37,382 nt of DNA from CAZLYK01 sp964563495 (GCA_964563495.1 CAZLYK010000045.1:1-37382), one strand, 5' to 3'; shown: positions 24,841 through 35,427, counted from the stretch's first letter. The notes: generated from the sequence alone by a model not told the origin. A program made the numbers and translations.

Positions 24841-26049
24841 ATGAAGTTCCGTATCGGCGTCAATTACTGGCCGGTGTCGAGCGCGATGCACTGGTGGAGC
24901 CAATTTGACGCCGGCGAGGTTGAGCGCGATTTTGCGCGAATCAGACAGGCCGGCTTCGACAGTGTACGCGTCTTCCTGCTCTGGGAGGATTTTCAGCCGG
25001 CGCCGGATCAGGTGTCGGACGAGGCGTTAGAGAAGCTTGTCATGGTGGCAGACCTCGCCGCGCGCAACGAATTATTGCTCATACCGACGCTCTTCACCGG
25101 CCACATGAGTGGTGTCAACTGGATTCCCGCTTGGGCGCTCGAAAGTGGCGGCAGGCCGTCGCGCTTCCGCATCGTGGCGAGTGGAAAGGTCATCCGTGCC
25201 AGGCCGAAGAACTGGTATCGTGACCGGGGCGTCATCAAGGCGCAGGCTCTGCTCGCCAGGGAGGTCGCCTCGGCGCTTGCCCGTCATCCGGCGCTGTGGG
25301 CCTACGATCTGGGTAACGAGAACTCGAACTGCGTCGTCCCGACGTCGCGCGAATCAGCGATTGCATGGTTGGAAACAATTGTGGGTGCGATCAGATCGGC
25401 GGACTCCTCGCACCAGATCACGATCGGGCTACACATGGAGGACCTCGAAGAAGACCGGCGGCTGACGCCGAAAGAGGCCGCGCGCGTCTGCGACTTCCTG
25501 TGCATGCACGGCTATCCGATCTACACGGACTGGGCCAGAGACACGACCGATGAAATGCTGCTGCCCTTTCTTGGTCTAATCACACGCTGGTTGGGCGGGA
25601 AAGAGGTCTTGTTTGAAGAGTTCGGCGCGCCCACCATCCCGCGTCATGGGTGGCAGGCGGCGCAGGTGGTGGCACAGAGTAAAACACCACTGCTTGCGGA
25701 GGAAGAGTCCGCACAATACACACAGCGCGCGTTCGCGGCCTTGCGACGATTCGGCATGAAGGGAGCGATGCTGTGGTGTTACGGCGACTACGTGGAATCG
25801 CTCTGGAACGCGCCGCCGCTCGACGAAGCCTTGCATGAACGCTGCTTCGGTCTATGGCGCAGCGACCATTCGGCCAAGCCCGCGGTGTTGGAAATCAAGC
25901 AGATGTCCGGGGCGGCGCAACGCGCCACTCCCGATGATTTCGCCTGGATTGATATTACTGAAGAGGAGTTTTACCTGGACCCGCGCGTGACACTAAGCCG
26001 CCTTTACCAAGTGTTTCTCCGTGAGCGGGGCTCTGAGGAGAAGGTATAG
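24841..26049 (+). CDS. GH5-like glycoside hydrolase without signal peptide
   Basis: The 402-aa TIM-barrel enzyme of clan GH-A opens directly with RIGVNYWPVSSAMHWW. The acid/base motif YDLGNENSN has Glu160, and the nucleophile motif VLFEEFGAP has Glu260. Other barrel landmarks are FDSVRVFLLWEDFQP and the strand-end FLCMHGYPIYTDWA. This suits GH5-like mannanase, mannosidase or glucosidase groups. The substrate cannot be fixed. The ATG at 24841 is used; a TTG at 24820 adds seven residues and neither shows a strong ribosome site. Lack of a signal peptide implies action on imported oligosaccharides or on an internal glycan, perhaps that of the GT4-GH130 cassette. It is flanked upstream by a palindromic repeat. 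Confidence 0.8.
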   Translation: MKFRIGVNYWPVSSAMHWWSQFDAGEVERDFARIRQAGFDSVRVFLLWEDFQPAPDQVSDEALEKLVMVADLAARNELLLIPTLFTGHMSGVNWIPAWALESGGRPSRFRIVASGKVIRARPKNWYRDRGVIKAQALLAREVASALARHPALWAYDLGNENSNCVVPTSRESAIAWLETIVGAIRSADSSHQITIGLHMEDLEEDRRLTPKEAARVCDFLCMHGYPIYTDWARDTTDEMLLPFLGLITRWLGGKEVLFEEFGAPTIPRHGWQAAQVVAQSKTPLLAEEESAQYTQRAFAALRRFGMKGAMLWCYGDYVESLWNAPPLDEALHERCFGLWRSDHSAKPAVLEIKQMSGAAQRATPDDFAWIDITEEEFYLDPRVTLSRLYQVFLRERGSEEKV

Positions 26050-26155
26050 AGGGGCAGCGCATCTATCACGAAGAATTTTAACTTCCACCTGCCCGGATAA
26101 ATGCTCCTGGTTGATTTCAACTGGATTGACGCGTGTAGGTGCGCAGAGAAAACTT

Positions 26156-29100
26156 TCAAAACGGCAATTTTTCAAACTCTTTCCGGGCTTCGATCATGAC
26201 GGGCAAGTCGGTATCGGCATCTTTCCAGACGGCAAAGAAGTCCTTGTAAGCCTGACGGGCCGCCGGGTAATCACCGGTCAGGGCAAGCGCGCGGGCCAGA
26301 CCGAGGTGGGCCAGGGGCCAGAAGATTTGCCAGTGGGTGCGTCCGCGATGGTCGAGGATTGAGCGGAATTCGCCGGCGGCCGCAGTTCCATCTCCTTTTT
26401 GCAACCAGGCCTGACCTCGTAACCAGGGGGGCCAGGACTCGGTTGCGAGGGTAATCGCTTCGGCATTCGGATGACTGGTTGCCAGTGTTTCAAATACGCG
26501 ATCAGGTTCATGGCGCGCCAGGTAAGTAGCAGCTTCGATGACCGGAGTCCAGATTTTATGAATCAAGGTGTTCTGTTTCTGTCGCGCACGCAATCCGGCC
26601 GCTAATCTCGCAGCGCGCGTGGTGTCGCCGCAGAGCGCCATCGGGACCAGAACCCCGGTATTTTGCTCGGTCAGAACGTCAATCGAAAGCACCTGTCCGA
26701 TACGCTCTCTGGCGGTCCGGCAATCGCCAATCAAAGCCCCGGTCACGGCGTCGTAACGCGAGGCCAGCTTGACCAAACCTCGTGCATTGGTTTGTTCAAA
26801 CAACTTTCTAGCTTGCCGCGAATGCACTTGTGCGGCGCGCCATTGGCCGCGCTGCGACAAGACCAGGGCGCGCATGTTGAAACTCCAGTCGTTGCGTCCG
26901 GCGCTCCAGGCCAGCTGTTTTTCCATTTCCGCCCGGTCGCCATGAATGCTCGCGATGCGGAATAAATAGGCGTGATATTCCGGAGCGTCCAAACCGCGCG
27001 CCATAGCCTGGTGGTAGAGGGCGGCGGCCTCGTCAAAACGATTGAGGCCGTAGAGTGCGCCGGCTGGATTGGAGTAAGCGGCAGCCACTGCCGGGTTTAA
27101 ATCAACGGCAGCGCGCCCGCGTTCGACGCTCAGTTCATATTGTCCGGTCGAGTGATAGAGGTCGCTCAACGAATGATACGGCTGCCAATGGTTCGGATAA
27201 GTCTGGCGCCAGACTTCGGCGTTCCGGATGGCTTGGTCGAGATTGCCGGTAACGCTGACGTGGTAAAAGTTGGCGATCCGCAGCTTTTCGTTTTCGGTCG
27301 TGCGGTCGCGTAATTCGTAGGCCTTGTCCGCGGCCAGCACCGCCTGATCGAAGAATCCGGTATTGTAACTCTCGCGGGCCAGCGCCAGCCAGGCAAGGGC
27401 AAATTTTGGATCGAGTTCCACTGCCCTCTGGTACGCAGGGAGGCCCTGCAGGTATTGGCCTCGCCAGGTATGTTCGGCGCCGAGCGAATAGGCCTTGAGC
27501 GCTTCGAGCGATGAGGTCGTCGCCTGTTCGATAGGCTTGTCGAATTGTTGCACCTGGTTGAGCGATTCGCCCAGCCGTTCGCGCATCCGTCGAGCCGCCC
27601 GTCCCAGTGTTTGCAAGACCAGCTCTTTGCCCTCAGCTTCGACCAGTTCGCGCGCCAGCACCTCACCATTCTCCGCCTGCAAAACTTCCAGGGCGATCAC
27701 ATAGCGGCTGCCGAGCATGGCTATCGAACCGGTGAGCAGCGCTTTTAATCCCTGGCGTTGACAAATCTCCCGCCCGATATCACTGGTGATTCGTTGATCG
27801 GGCGGTCGGTTCATCATCCGCAGGGTTTCCCGGATTTGCGTATCAGGGTAAAGATTCAAAAACGGCGACTGACTGAGTTGGACAGCCAGCCCCTCCCGGA
27901 TTGCGCCGTCAAACGCCGTGTCGCCAGTCTTGTTTTCAACATCGGCCAGCAGGATCGTATCGCGTTCGGTCAGCAGGGCAGGCTTCCGGTACATTGTGTA
28001 AAGCGCCACCGCTGCTGTCAGAACCAGGACGCCCGCCGCCAGGGCCAGACCCCACCGCCAGGCCGGGCGCGTCAACTGCCATGAAAAAGAGGACGTCCTC
28101 GCGGCCCCGGGCTGTCGGCCGGTGGTCGCCGCTTTGAGTTGCATGGTCGGCTTGCTCAGTTCATCCGCCTGCCCGAGATCGATGCTGCGCCTGAGGTCTT
28201 TAAGTTCGGCCAGCATGGTCCCGGCATCCGGCGTGCGCGCTTGACGGTCTTTGCACAGGGCGCGGGCGATCAACTGTTCGAGCGGAGCGGGCGTCTCCGG
28301 CGCGACCTGGCTGAGCGGGGGCGGCTCGTGGTGGAGTATGCCGGCCAGTATCTCGATTGAATTGAGACCGGTAAAGGGAAGCTGGCCCGCGCACATTTCG
28401 TAAAGCACCACGCCCAGGCTGAACAGATCCGTGCGCTGATCCACTTCCTGGCCGCGCGCCTGCTCGGGGGACATGTAGGCGGCGGTCCCGAAGACGCGGC
28501 CCGGCGCAGTCAGGCTGTCGCGTGGCGGGACAGGAGGACGGGCAGACATGGGCAGCGTCGCGTCGTCTTTTCCTTCTCCCTCTATCCCCGTCACCCCGTC
28601 GCCCAGTCGTTCTGTCAGCTTGGCCAGGCCGAAATCGAGGACCTTCACGACCCCATCGGGTCGAATCATGATATTTTCCGGCTTGATGTCCCGATGCACG
28701 ATGCCGGCGCGATGGGCGGCTTCCAACGCACTGGCTGTTTGTATCCCCACCTCCAGTGTTTCCGTGAGTGTAGGTTTTCCCTGGAGTAATCGCTGTCGCA
28801 GCGTCTGGCCTTCGACATATTCGGTCGCGATGTAGTGAACGCCATCAGCATCGCCGAAGTCATGGATCGTCAGGATGTTCGGATGATTGAGGGACACGAC
28901 CGCCTGGGCTTCCTTCCTGAAGCGGCGCACGTGCTCGGCGTCTTCGGTAAGATGTGGCGGCAACAGCTTGAGCGCTACCTGGCGTCCCAGCCGCGTATCC
29001 TTGGCCAGGTAAATCCGCCCCATGCCGCCTGCACCCAGCAGCGAGAGAATCTGATAATGACTGATTTGTTGGCCCACCGCGGAAGAGTCTCGATTTTGCG

Positions 29101-29313
29101 CGAACAGCGTGGCGGCGACGTGCATCGCCGGGCGGGATAGAAATTGGTCGGACTCGACGTGATTGGCCAGCAGCTTTTCGACCTCGGCGCGCAATTCGGC
29201 ATCCACATAACCGTCTGGCCCGCAGACCCGATCCAGCCAGGCGGCGCGCTCTTCGGGGGCGAGTTCCAACGCCTCATCGAAGAGCTGGCCGATGCGTTGA
29301 TAGCGCTCAGGAG

Positions 29314-29317
<4 letters not shown>
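26156..29317 (-). CDS. Large Ser/Thr kinase with transmembrane segment and TPR region
   Basis: The 1053-aa protein starts with an 85-residue helical N-terminus typical of kinases paired with ECF factors (MTPERYQRIGQLFDEAL). The kinase domain (about 88-375) has LLGAGGMGRIYLAKD, Lys117, HRDIKPEN with Asp210, DFG at 228-230 and GTAAYMSPEQ. The segment between DFG and GTAAYMSPEQ is about 46 residues, longer than normal. One membrane span lies at about 422-442. A periplasmic domain (about 446-590, with ILLADVENKTGD) precedes many TPR-like helices to the C-terminus. Its ATG overlaps the ECF stop by 4 bp (ATGA), so the two are translationally coupled. The stimulus is unknown. Confidence 0.9.
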
Positions 29318-29886
<569 letters not shown>

Positions 29887-30001
29887 ATCTCTGTCGGTTC
29901 ACTGTAAGGATAGCGGATATACGGTATCACATAGGCTGTGGTCTCAGCCATAAGACAAGGCTCGCTGAATTTTTTTCGAAGCCAGAGGTACTTAAAGGTA
30001 C

Positions 30002-31525
30002 TTAATTGCGTGTCGCGCCGACATTCAGAATCACCCGCCGGTACGAAGTCAGGGGCGGTGAACCGTTGTCGGTGACCGCAAGGATGATGTGAGCGACCCC
30101 GGTCGAGCACGGCCTGTTGATAGGGCGCCAGTCCTCGCGGCAGGCTGCCGTAACCGTCACGGTGGTCTTTGCGGTATTCCCCGGCGAAATTGTAACTGCC
30201 GCCATGTTCGCTCCTGGAACAAACCCCGCCTCGCCATAATGGAACCATTGATAGGTGAGTTTGTGACCGTCCGGGTCAAGACTCATGCCGGCGTCGAGCG
30301 TGACAGGTTGACCGACTCGCGCCTCGATCATGATAGGGGCTGTGCCGCCATTGCCATTGACGGTGACGAGCGGGTTATGGTTCGCCTCAGCATAAAGTTT
30401 GATCGTCCAATCCATGCGCGCGGCGAATTCATGCTGAAAGGCTGTGCGCCAGCGCCAGATCGTCGCCTGATCCGAGACATAGGTCTGACCATCAACTCCG
30501 ATGACGGAGTCCTGGGAAGTAACTCGCCCGAAAAGATCTCCGCCCTGTGACCAGATCGGATGCGTCTCGCCATAGGGCTGGCGATAGACGTAGCGTCCGC
30601 CCCATCCGCCCCAGCTCGGATTGCGATAGCTGTTGAGGCCATTGTTTGTCAGGCCGAGAAAAGAGGGCGTGTCGCCTTCCATAATGAACTCAAACTTCGG
30701 ATAGAGCTTACCCAGTGGGCCTTTGGCGCGAATGTTCGTTTCCAGCCATTCGTTGGTGACCGTGCTGCCATCAGCACCCATACAATTTCGGTAATAGACA
30801 TCTCCGCTGATGCCCGTCCACGTGGCGGAAGCGTATTCCTGGCCATCGACGCTGCTCGGCTTGACGATGTAATGCAGGTTAGGAAACTCACGACGAATCC
30901 AGGAACCGGCGTCGTCCTGGTCTGAAATCGAACTGACTCTGAGCGTGGCTACGAACTTGTCCACCTCGGCCGGCGACCGAGCCGCACGCACCTGCATGAG
31001 CGCCTGCGCCAGCGTGTTCGCACCACCCCAGATCGTGATCCAGAGCGGGCGCGGATCGGGCCGGTCTGCGGCACGGATAATCGCCTCAGCGCCGGGCGAC
31101 ATCTTGTCGGGACCAACAGCCGCCATTCCGTAAGCAGGCTGCCCAGAAGCTACCAGTCCGTCCAGTTTGGCCGCTTCCGGCCAGCCCGAAGCGTGCTTGA
31201 GCAGGTTCGCTCGTATCTCACCATAAGCCGCAACCAGCTTGCGCATGGTCTCGGGCTGGACTTTATTTTTTTGCCACGCGGAAGTCGTCGCGATCAAAGC
31301 TTCCAGGTCGAGCACGTTGGAATACAGCAACAGGCGGACGAACGACATCTGGTCGTCCGGTTCGTTGCCTATATCGCTCAACACCACCACGCGCGGCTTG
31401 CCGGCGAAGTCGTCTACATGGTTGGGCTGCAGGGGCTGCGCGGTTGTGCTCGCAGCTACGGCGAAAAGCAAACCGATCGCCGTCAGATTAAGGGGGTTCA
31501 TCAACTTTGCTTTACTGGCGCCCAT
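30002..31525 (-). CDS. Exported DUF1593 nucleoside-hydrolase-like protein
   Basis: The 507-aa protein has a signal peptide (hydrophobic about 11-28). Residues about 43-360 are the nucleoside-hydrolase-like domain, with the metal-site motif VVLSDIGNEPDDQMSF (Asp51, Asp57, Asp58) and WITIWGGANTLAQAL. Residues about 385-505 form a beta-sandwich with a PKD-like DAGMSLDPDGHKLTYQWF. This matches DUF1593 proteins such as the cellulose-binding protein Sde0182. Those are thought to bind or act on polysaccharide, but no reaction is established. AAGGA lies near the ATG at 31525. It is divergent from the aromatic operon starting at 31794. Confidence 0.82.
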   Translation of the reverse strand: MGASKAKLMNPLNLTAIGLLFAVAASTTAQPLQPNHVDDFAGKPRVVVLSDIGNEPDDQMSFVRLLLYSNVLDLEALIATTSAWQKNKVQPETMRKLVAAYGEIRANLLKHASGWPEAAKLDGLVASGQPAYGMAAVGPDKMSPGAEAIIRAADRPDPRPLWITIWGGANTLAQALMQVRAARSPAEVDKFVATLRVSSISDQDDAGSWIRREFPNLHYIVKPSSVDGQEYASATWTGISGDVYYRNCMGADGSTVTNEWLETNIRAKGPLGKLYPKFEFIMEGDTPSFLGLTNNGLNSYRNPSWGGWGGRYVYRQPYGETHPIWSQGGDLFGRVTSQDSVIGVDGQTYVSDQATIWRWRTAFQHEFAARMDWTIKLYAEANHNPLVTVNGNGGTAPIMIEARVGQPVTLDAGMSLDPDGHKLTYQWFHYGEAGFVPGANMAAVTISPGNTAKTTVTVTAACREDWRPINRPCSTGVAHIILAVTDNGSPPLTSYRRVILNVGATRN

Positions 31526-31625
31526 CTTTCATTCCTTAGGTATCCCAGCGGTTTTATCCGGGCGATAACGCAATGGTTCGCCGATTGGCTCTCTGATAGG
31601 CCGTTGAGCAGACGAATTCATAGCA

Positions 31626-31662
31626 TGAATAGACAGGATTATCAGGATTTATCCGGGATTTT
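31626..31662 (+). repeat. Single arm of the CAGGATT repeat
   Basis: It reads AATAGACAGGATTATCAGGATT and continues TTATCCGGGATTTT, clearly related to the left arm of the palindrome at 16626-16664 but not exactly repeated. It has no inverted partner nearby. The surrounding gap 31526-31793 otherwise holds no gene and should contain the promoters of the divergent DUF1593 and DUF6282 genes. Confidence 0.55.
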
Positions 31663-31793
31663 ACCAGGTCTGGTGTATACTGCGACCGTCATTTCCGCCG
31701 TCAGCAAGTTTCAAAAAAGGTTTGGGGCGCGACCCAGTCAGACTGAGGTCAGGGAGGGGTTATGTTTACTCTAAATTGGAATGGGGAGCATAT

Positions 31794-32732
31794 ATGAGCG
31801 GACAAACCTCCGGTGAGGCGGCCACGCCGGTTTCCGATGCGGCCTGGGAAGCGATTCAAGGCGCTTATGATCTGCAGGTTCACGTCGCGCCGGATGTGAT
31901 TGAGCGGCGGACTGACGACCTTGATCTGGCGAGGGACTTTCTTGCGCGCGGGTTGAAGGGTTTTGTGCTCAAGTCGCACTACATTCCGACGGCAGAGAGG
32001 GCGCAGGTTGTAACCAAGGCCGTACCGGGCATTGAAGCATACGGGGCGATCGCGCTCAATCACAGCGTCGGCGGGTTGAATCCCGTGGCGCTTGAGATCG
32101 CGGGACGTTCGGGCAACAAGATTGTCTGGATGCCGACGGTGGATGCCGCGAACGAAACCGCGGGCCGTTTGGACGGCGGAAACGAGAAGCTGCCGTTCTG
32201 GGCGAAGATTCAGCGCGAGATTGCCGCCGCGGGCATCACACGTCCGCCGCTGACCGTGCTGGACGTGGAAGGAAAGATTTCCGACGAGGTGCGCCAGTGC
32301 CTGGAACTGATGGCGAAATACAACATGATTTTGGCGACGGGGCACCTGGGGCGCCACGAAATCTTCCCGCTGGTCAAAGAGGCGCGCGTGCGCGGTGTCA
32401 AACGCGTCGTCATCACCCACGCGGAGTTCCCTTCACAGAATCTGACCGGCGAAGAGCAGGCCGAACTCGCCGATTTGGGCGCGATCATCGAACACTGCTT
32501 CACCACCTATCACACCAACAAAGCGCCGTGGGAAGCAGTCTTCGCCAATATCCGGCGGGTCGGCGTTGCACGGACGATGCTTTCGACCGACCTGGGGCAA
32601 AAGACCAATCCACCTGTCGCTGAAGGCTTCGCCATGTTTGCGCAACGGCTGCTGGATGCAGGCTTCGGCGTCGCTGAGATCAACCGCATGGCGGCGACGA
32701 TTCCGGCCAATCTGGTCGAGTCAAGAATTTGA
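31794..32732 (+). CDS. DUF6282 family amidohydrolase-like protein
   Basis: The 312-aa protein resembles a TIM-barrel metal hydrolase. Candidate ligands occur in order in LQVHVAPD, LDVEGKI, ATGHLGRHEIF, VITHAEFPSQ, EHCFTTYH and LSTDLGQKTNPP, which is the spacing pattern of the amidohydrolase superfamily. The ATG at 31794 has GGGGAG in front. The frame is open to 31722, but that start lacks a ribosome site. It is the first gene of the ring-cleavage operon. The family has no established reaction. Its position suggests a lactonase, or hydrolysis/isomerisation of a ring-cleavage product such as 2-pyrone-4,6-dicarboxylate, as LigI does. This is inference. Confidence 0.72.
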   Translation: MSGQTSGEAATPVSDAAWEAIQGAYDLQVHVAPDVIERRTDDLDLARDFLARGLKGFVLKSHYIPTAERAQVVTKAVPGIEAYGAIALNHSVGGLNPVALEIAGRSGNKIVWMPTVDAANETAGRLDGGNEKLPFWAKIQREIAAAGITRPPLTVLDVEGKISDEVRQCLELMAKYNMILATGHLGRHEIFPLVKEARVRGVKRVVITHAEFPSQNLTGEEQAELADLGAIIEHCFTTYHTNKAPWEAVFANIRRVGVARTMLSTDLGQKTNPPVAEGFAMFAQRLLDAGFGVAEINRMAATIPANLVESRI

Positions 32733-32759
32733 GATCGCAGATTTGGTTTGAGGGCGGGC

Positions 32760-33485
32760 ATGGACCTATCCAACGAAAAGTTACTGGTGGTCAGCGCGCA
32801 CGCCGCCGATTTTGTCTGGCGTGCGGGCGGAGCGATTGCGCTCTACGCTTCGCGAGGCGCACGTGTGCGTGTGCTCTGCCTATCCTATGGTGAGCGTGGC
32901 GAATCGCAGGGCTTGTGGAAGAAAGAGGGAATGACGCTCGAACGCGTCAAGCAGATTCGCCACGAAGAAGCGACGAAGGCCGCGGAAGTGCTGGGTGCGG
33001 AGATCCGCTGCTTCGACGCGGGCGATTATCCGTTGAAGGTGACGGATCAACTGGTCGAAGAGCTGGTGGAGGAGTTCCGCAGCTTTCAACCGACCAGTGT
33101 GCTGACGCATACGCCGGTTGATCCGTATAACGGCGACCACACCGAGACTTCTCGTTTGACCATGAACGCGCGTGTTTATGCCCAGGCGATGGGCTATCCG
33201 AGCGAGCACAAACATCTGGGCGCCCCGCCGGTCTTCTACTTCGAGCCGCACCAGACCGAGATGTGCCGCTTCAAGCCCGACGTGATTCTGGACATCACGC
33301 CGGTCTTTGAGACCAAGGTCAAAGCCATGCACTGCATGGATGCGCAGGTGCATCTGTGGAACTACTACACCGACGTCGCCAAACGTCGCGGTACACAGGG
33401 TGGGCGCAATTCAGGCAACCCGGCGATTGTTTACGCCGAGGCTTTCCAGCGCGTCTACCCGCTGGTGACAACCGAACTCAAATGA
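32760..33485 (+). CDS. galB: 4-oxalomesaconate hydratase, PIG-L type
   Basis: The 241-aa PIG-L/LmbE-fold protein matches the gallate-pathway hydratase GalB in its landmark blocks. They are SAHAADFVWRAGGAIAL with zinc-ligand-type His14 and Asp17, LCLSYGERGES, DAGDYPL, DPYNGDHTE (His127 ligand), GAPPVFYFEPHQTEMC, and HLWNYYTDVAKRRG near the end. GalB hydrates 4-oxalomesaconate to 4-carboxy-4-hydroxy-2-oxoadipate (CHA) in the cytoplasm. The ATG at 32760 follows GAGGGCGG; an upstream TTG adds four residues. Its end overlaps the CHA aldolase gene by 4 bp (ATGA), so coupling of hydratase and aldolase is expected. Sugar-amine deacetylation by a generic PIG-L is the alternative, but is disfavoured by context. 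Confidence 0.85.
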   Translation: MDLSNEKLLVVSAHAADFVWRAGGAIALYASRGARVRVLCLSYGERGESQGLWKKEGMTLERVKQIRHEEATKAAEVLGAEIRCFDAGDYPLKVTDQLVEELVEEFRSFQPTSVLTHTPVDPYNGDHTETSRLTMNARVYAQAMGYPSEHKHLGAPPVFYFEPHQTEMCRFKPDVILDITPVFETKVKAMHCMDAQVHLWNYYTDVAKRRGTQGGRNSGNPAIVYAEAFQRVYPLVTTELK

Positions 33486-34162
33486 AACATCGGATCGTCA
33501 ATCGGATCTCGCGTGCCGACGCCGAGGTTATCAAAACACTCGGTGAACAGGGCGTTGCCACGATCCACGAAGCGCAGGGGAGGACCGGGTTGATGAGACC
33601 ATATCTGCGCCCGATCTATGCCTCAGCGCGTGTCGCCGGCTCGGCGGTCACGGTCTCGTCCCATCCCGGCGATAACCTCATGATTCACGCTGCGATCGAA
33701 GTCTGCCGGCCCGGCGATGTGCTGGTCGTCGTCACGACCTCCGAATCTACCGACGGAATGTTCGGCGAACTGCTGGCGACTTCGTGTCGGGCGCACGGCA
33801 TCGTGGGCCTGGTGACCGATGCCGGCGTGCGCGATGTCGCGGATCTGACGGCGATGGAATTTCCCGTCTGGGCAAAAGCGATTTCGGCGCAGGGTACGGT
33901 CAAGGCTTCGCCGGGGTCCGTCAATATCCAGGTCGTCTGCGCCGGTGCGCTGGTTCGCCCCGGAGATGTCATCGTCGGCGATCAGGACGGCGTCGTTGTC
34001 GTCAAGCGCGAAGTGGCGGAAGAAGTGGCGAAGCTTGCCGCGGCGCGGATCGAGAAAGAGCAGAAGATCCGGGAGCGGTTGCGCGCGGGCGAACTGGGCG
34101 TGGACCTTTATGGACTTCGCGCAAAGCTCAAGGAACTCGGCGTCGAATATGTTGATGAGTAA
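33482..34162 (+). CDS. galC: 4-carboxy-4-hydroxy-2-oxoadipate aldolase (RraA-like)
   Basis: The 226-aa class II aldolase of the HMG/CHA family has an N-terminal helix with TIHEAQGRTG. The RraA-like fold shows PGDNLMIHAAIE, GELLATSCRAHG and the active-site GLVTDAGVRDV, where Arg117 and Asp118 match the conserved catalytic Arg-Asp pair. It cleaves CHA to pyruvate and oxaloacetate in the cytoplasm. The ATG at 33482 overlaps the galB stop. Related RraA proteins inhibit RNase E, but this one has the catalytic pair and a ring-cleavage context, so the aldolase assignment is much preferred. Confidence 0.85.
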   Translation: MKHRIVNRISRADAEVIKTLGEQGVATIHEAQGRTGLMRPYLRPIYASARVAGSAVTVSSHPGDNLMIHAAIEVCRPGDVLVVVTTSESTDGMFGELLATSCRAHGIVGLVTDAGVRDVADLTAMEFPVWAKAISAQGTVKASPGSVNIQVVCAGALVRPGDVIVGDQDGVVVVKREVAEEVAKLAAARIEKEQKIRERLRAGELGVDLYGLRAKLKELGVEYVDE

Positions 34163-34223
34163 CAAACCAAACTAACACCAGCCATAGATACTTTCCTTTT
34201 AACCCAAGATTGGAGGCCTGGAC

Positions 34224-35411
34224 ATGTACAAGATTTCATCCATCGCAGGAATGCTCCTGCTCGCGTTGGCGACTTTTACCGCCGCATCTGCCCAAGTGCC
34301 ACAGCGGCAGCCGACGCCGAACGACACGCTGGTCTCACCCGAAGTCCAGAGCGACAAGCGTGTCACCTTCCGCATCTATGCGCCGAAAGCATCCGAAGTG
34401 ACTCTGCGCGGAGACTGGATGGAAGGGCCGGGGACGGTCAAACTGGAAAAGGATGAGAAAGGGGTGTGGGCGGCCACCGTCGGCCCACTCACGCCGGATT
34501 TCTACAGCTACTCGTTCACGGTTGACGGCGTCCGGACGATCGACCCGAAGAACGCCATGGTCAAACAGGGCATTACGAGCCTCGACAGCATGTTCCTGCT
34601 GCCCGGCGCGGAGGTCGTCTTCGCGGAGAACCGGCTCGTCCCGCACGGCGAGATTCGGCAGGTCTGGTATCAATCTTCAACGCTCGGCATGCAGCGGCGA
34701 ATGCACGTCTATACGCCGCCCGGCTACGACACCGGCCGAGACCGTTACCCGGTCTTTTACCTGCTCCACGGCGGCGGCGACGAGGATTCAGGGTGGAGCA
34801 CGATCGGCCGCGCGGGCTTTATCATCGACAACCTGCTCGCGGAGAAGAAGGCTAAGCCGATGATCGTCGTCATGCCCAACGGCAGTCTGCCACGCCCGAC
34901 AACCCTACCCCCGCCGACACCCGGAGCACCGCCGGACCCGGCGGTGACGGCCGCCATCCAGGACCGGTTTACGAATGAGTTGATGAAGGACATCGTGCCG
35001 GTCGTCGAGAAGAGCTTCCGCGTGCTGACCGGCAGGGAGAACCGGGCGATTGCCGGACTTTCAATGGGCGGCGGTCAAACAACCAGGGTCATTACCAGCC
35101 GGCCCGACCAGTTCGCCTACATCGGCGTCTGGAGCGCGGGCGTCAACCCGCAGGCGAATGCCGATTTCGAGCAGCGCAACGCTGCGTTTCTGAGCAGCGC
35201 CGACAAACTTAACAAGCAGATCAGGCTCTTCTCGATCAGCGTCGGCGATAAGGATTTTACTCTCGCCGGTTCAAAGAACCTGGCAGAGTTACTGAAGAAG
35301 CACGGCATCAAGAATGAAATCCGGATCAGCGGCGGCGGCCACACCTGGATCAATTGGCGGCGCTACCTGAGCGAATTCGCGTCGTTGCTGTTTCAGGCGA
35401 AGACCAATTAA
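34224..35411 (+). CDS. Exported CE1-type feruloyl/galloyl-like esterase
   Basis: The 395-aa protein has a signal peptide (about 1-24). An E-set/CBM48-like beta-sandwich lies at about 45-125 (RVTFRIYAPKASEVTLRGDW). The esterase domain has the oxyanion segment VFYLLHGGGDEDSGW, the nucleophile elbow GLSMGGG with Ser280, the acid in SVGDKDF (Asp342 or Asp344) and His373 in GGGHTWINWRR. This layout is shared with exported CE1 feruloyl esterases and Fes/YieL-like proteins. GGAGG precedes the ATG. It interrupts an operon of cytoplasmic ring-cleavage enzymes, which suggests it releases the aromatic acid from a plant ester outside the cytoplasm. Specificity (feruloyl, galloyl, other) cannot be read. 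Confidence 0.82.
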   Translation: MYKISSIAGMLLLALATFTAASAQVPQRQPTPNDTLVSPEVQSDKRVTFRIYAPKASEVTLRGDWMEGPGTVKLEKDEKGVWAATVGPLTPDFYSYSFTVDGVRTIDPKNAMVKQGITSLDSMFLLPGAEVVFAENRLVPHGEIRQVWYQSSTLGMQRRMHVYTPPGYDTGRDRYPVFYLLHGGGDEDSGWSTIGRAGFIIDNLLAEKKAKPMIVVMPNGSLPRPTTLPPPTPGAPPDPAVTAAIQDRFTNELMKDIVPVVEKSFRVLTGRENRAIAGLSMGGGQTTRVITSRPDQFAYIGVWSAGVNPQANADFEQRNAAFLSSADKLNKQIRLFSISVGDKDFTLAGSKNLAELLKKHGIKNEIRISGGGHTWINWRRYLSEFASLLFQAKTN

Positions 35412-35427
35412 ACAGGACGGGAGGATT

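Noticed and set aside
31676..31681. TATACT as a -10 box for the aromatic operon
   Set aside because: No acceptable -35 element is found at 16-18 bp upstream, so I did not list it as a promoter.
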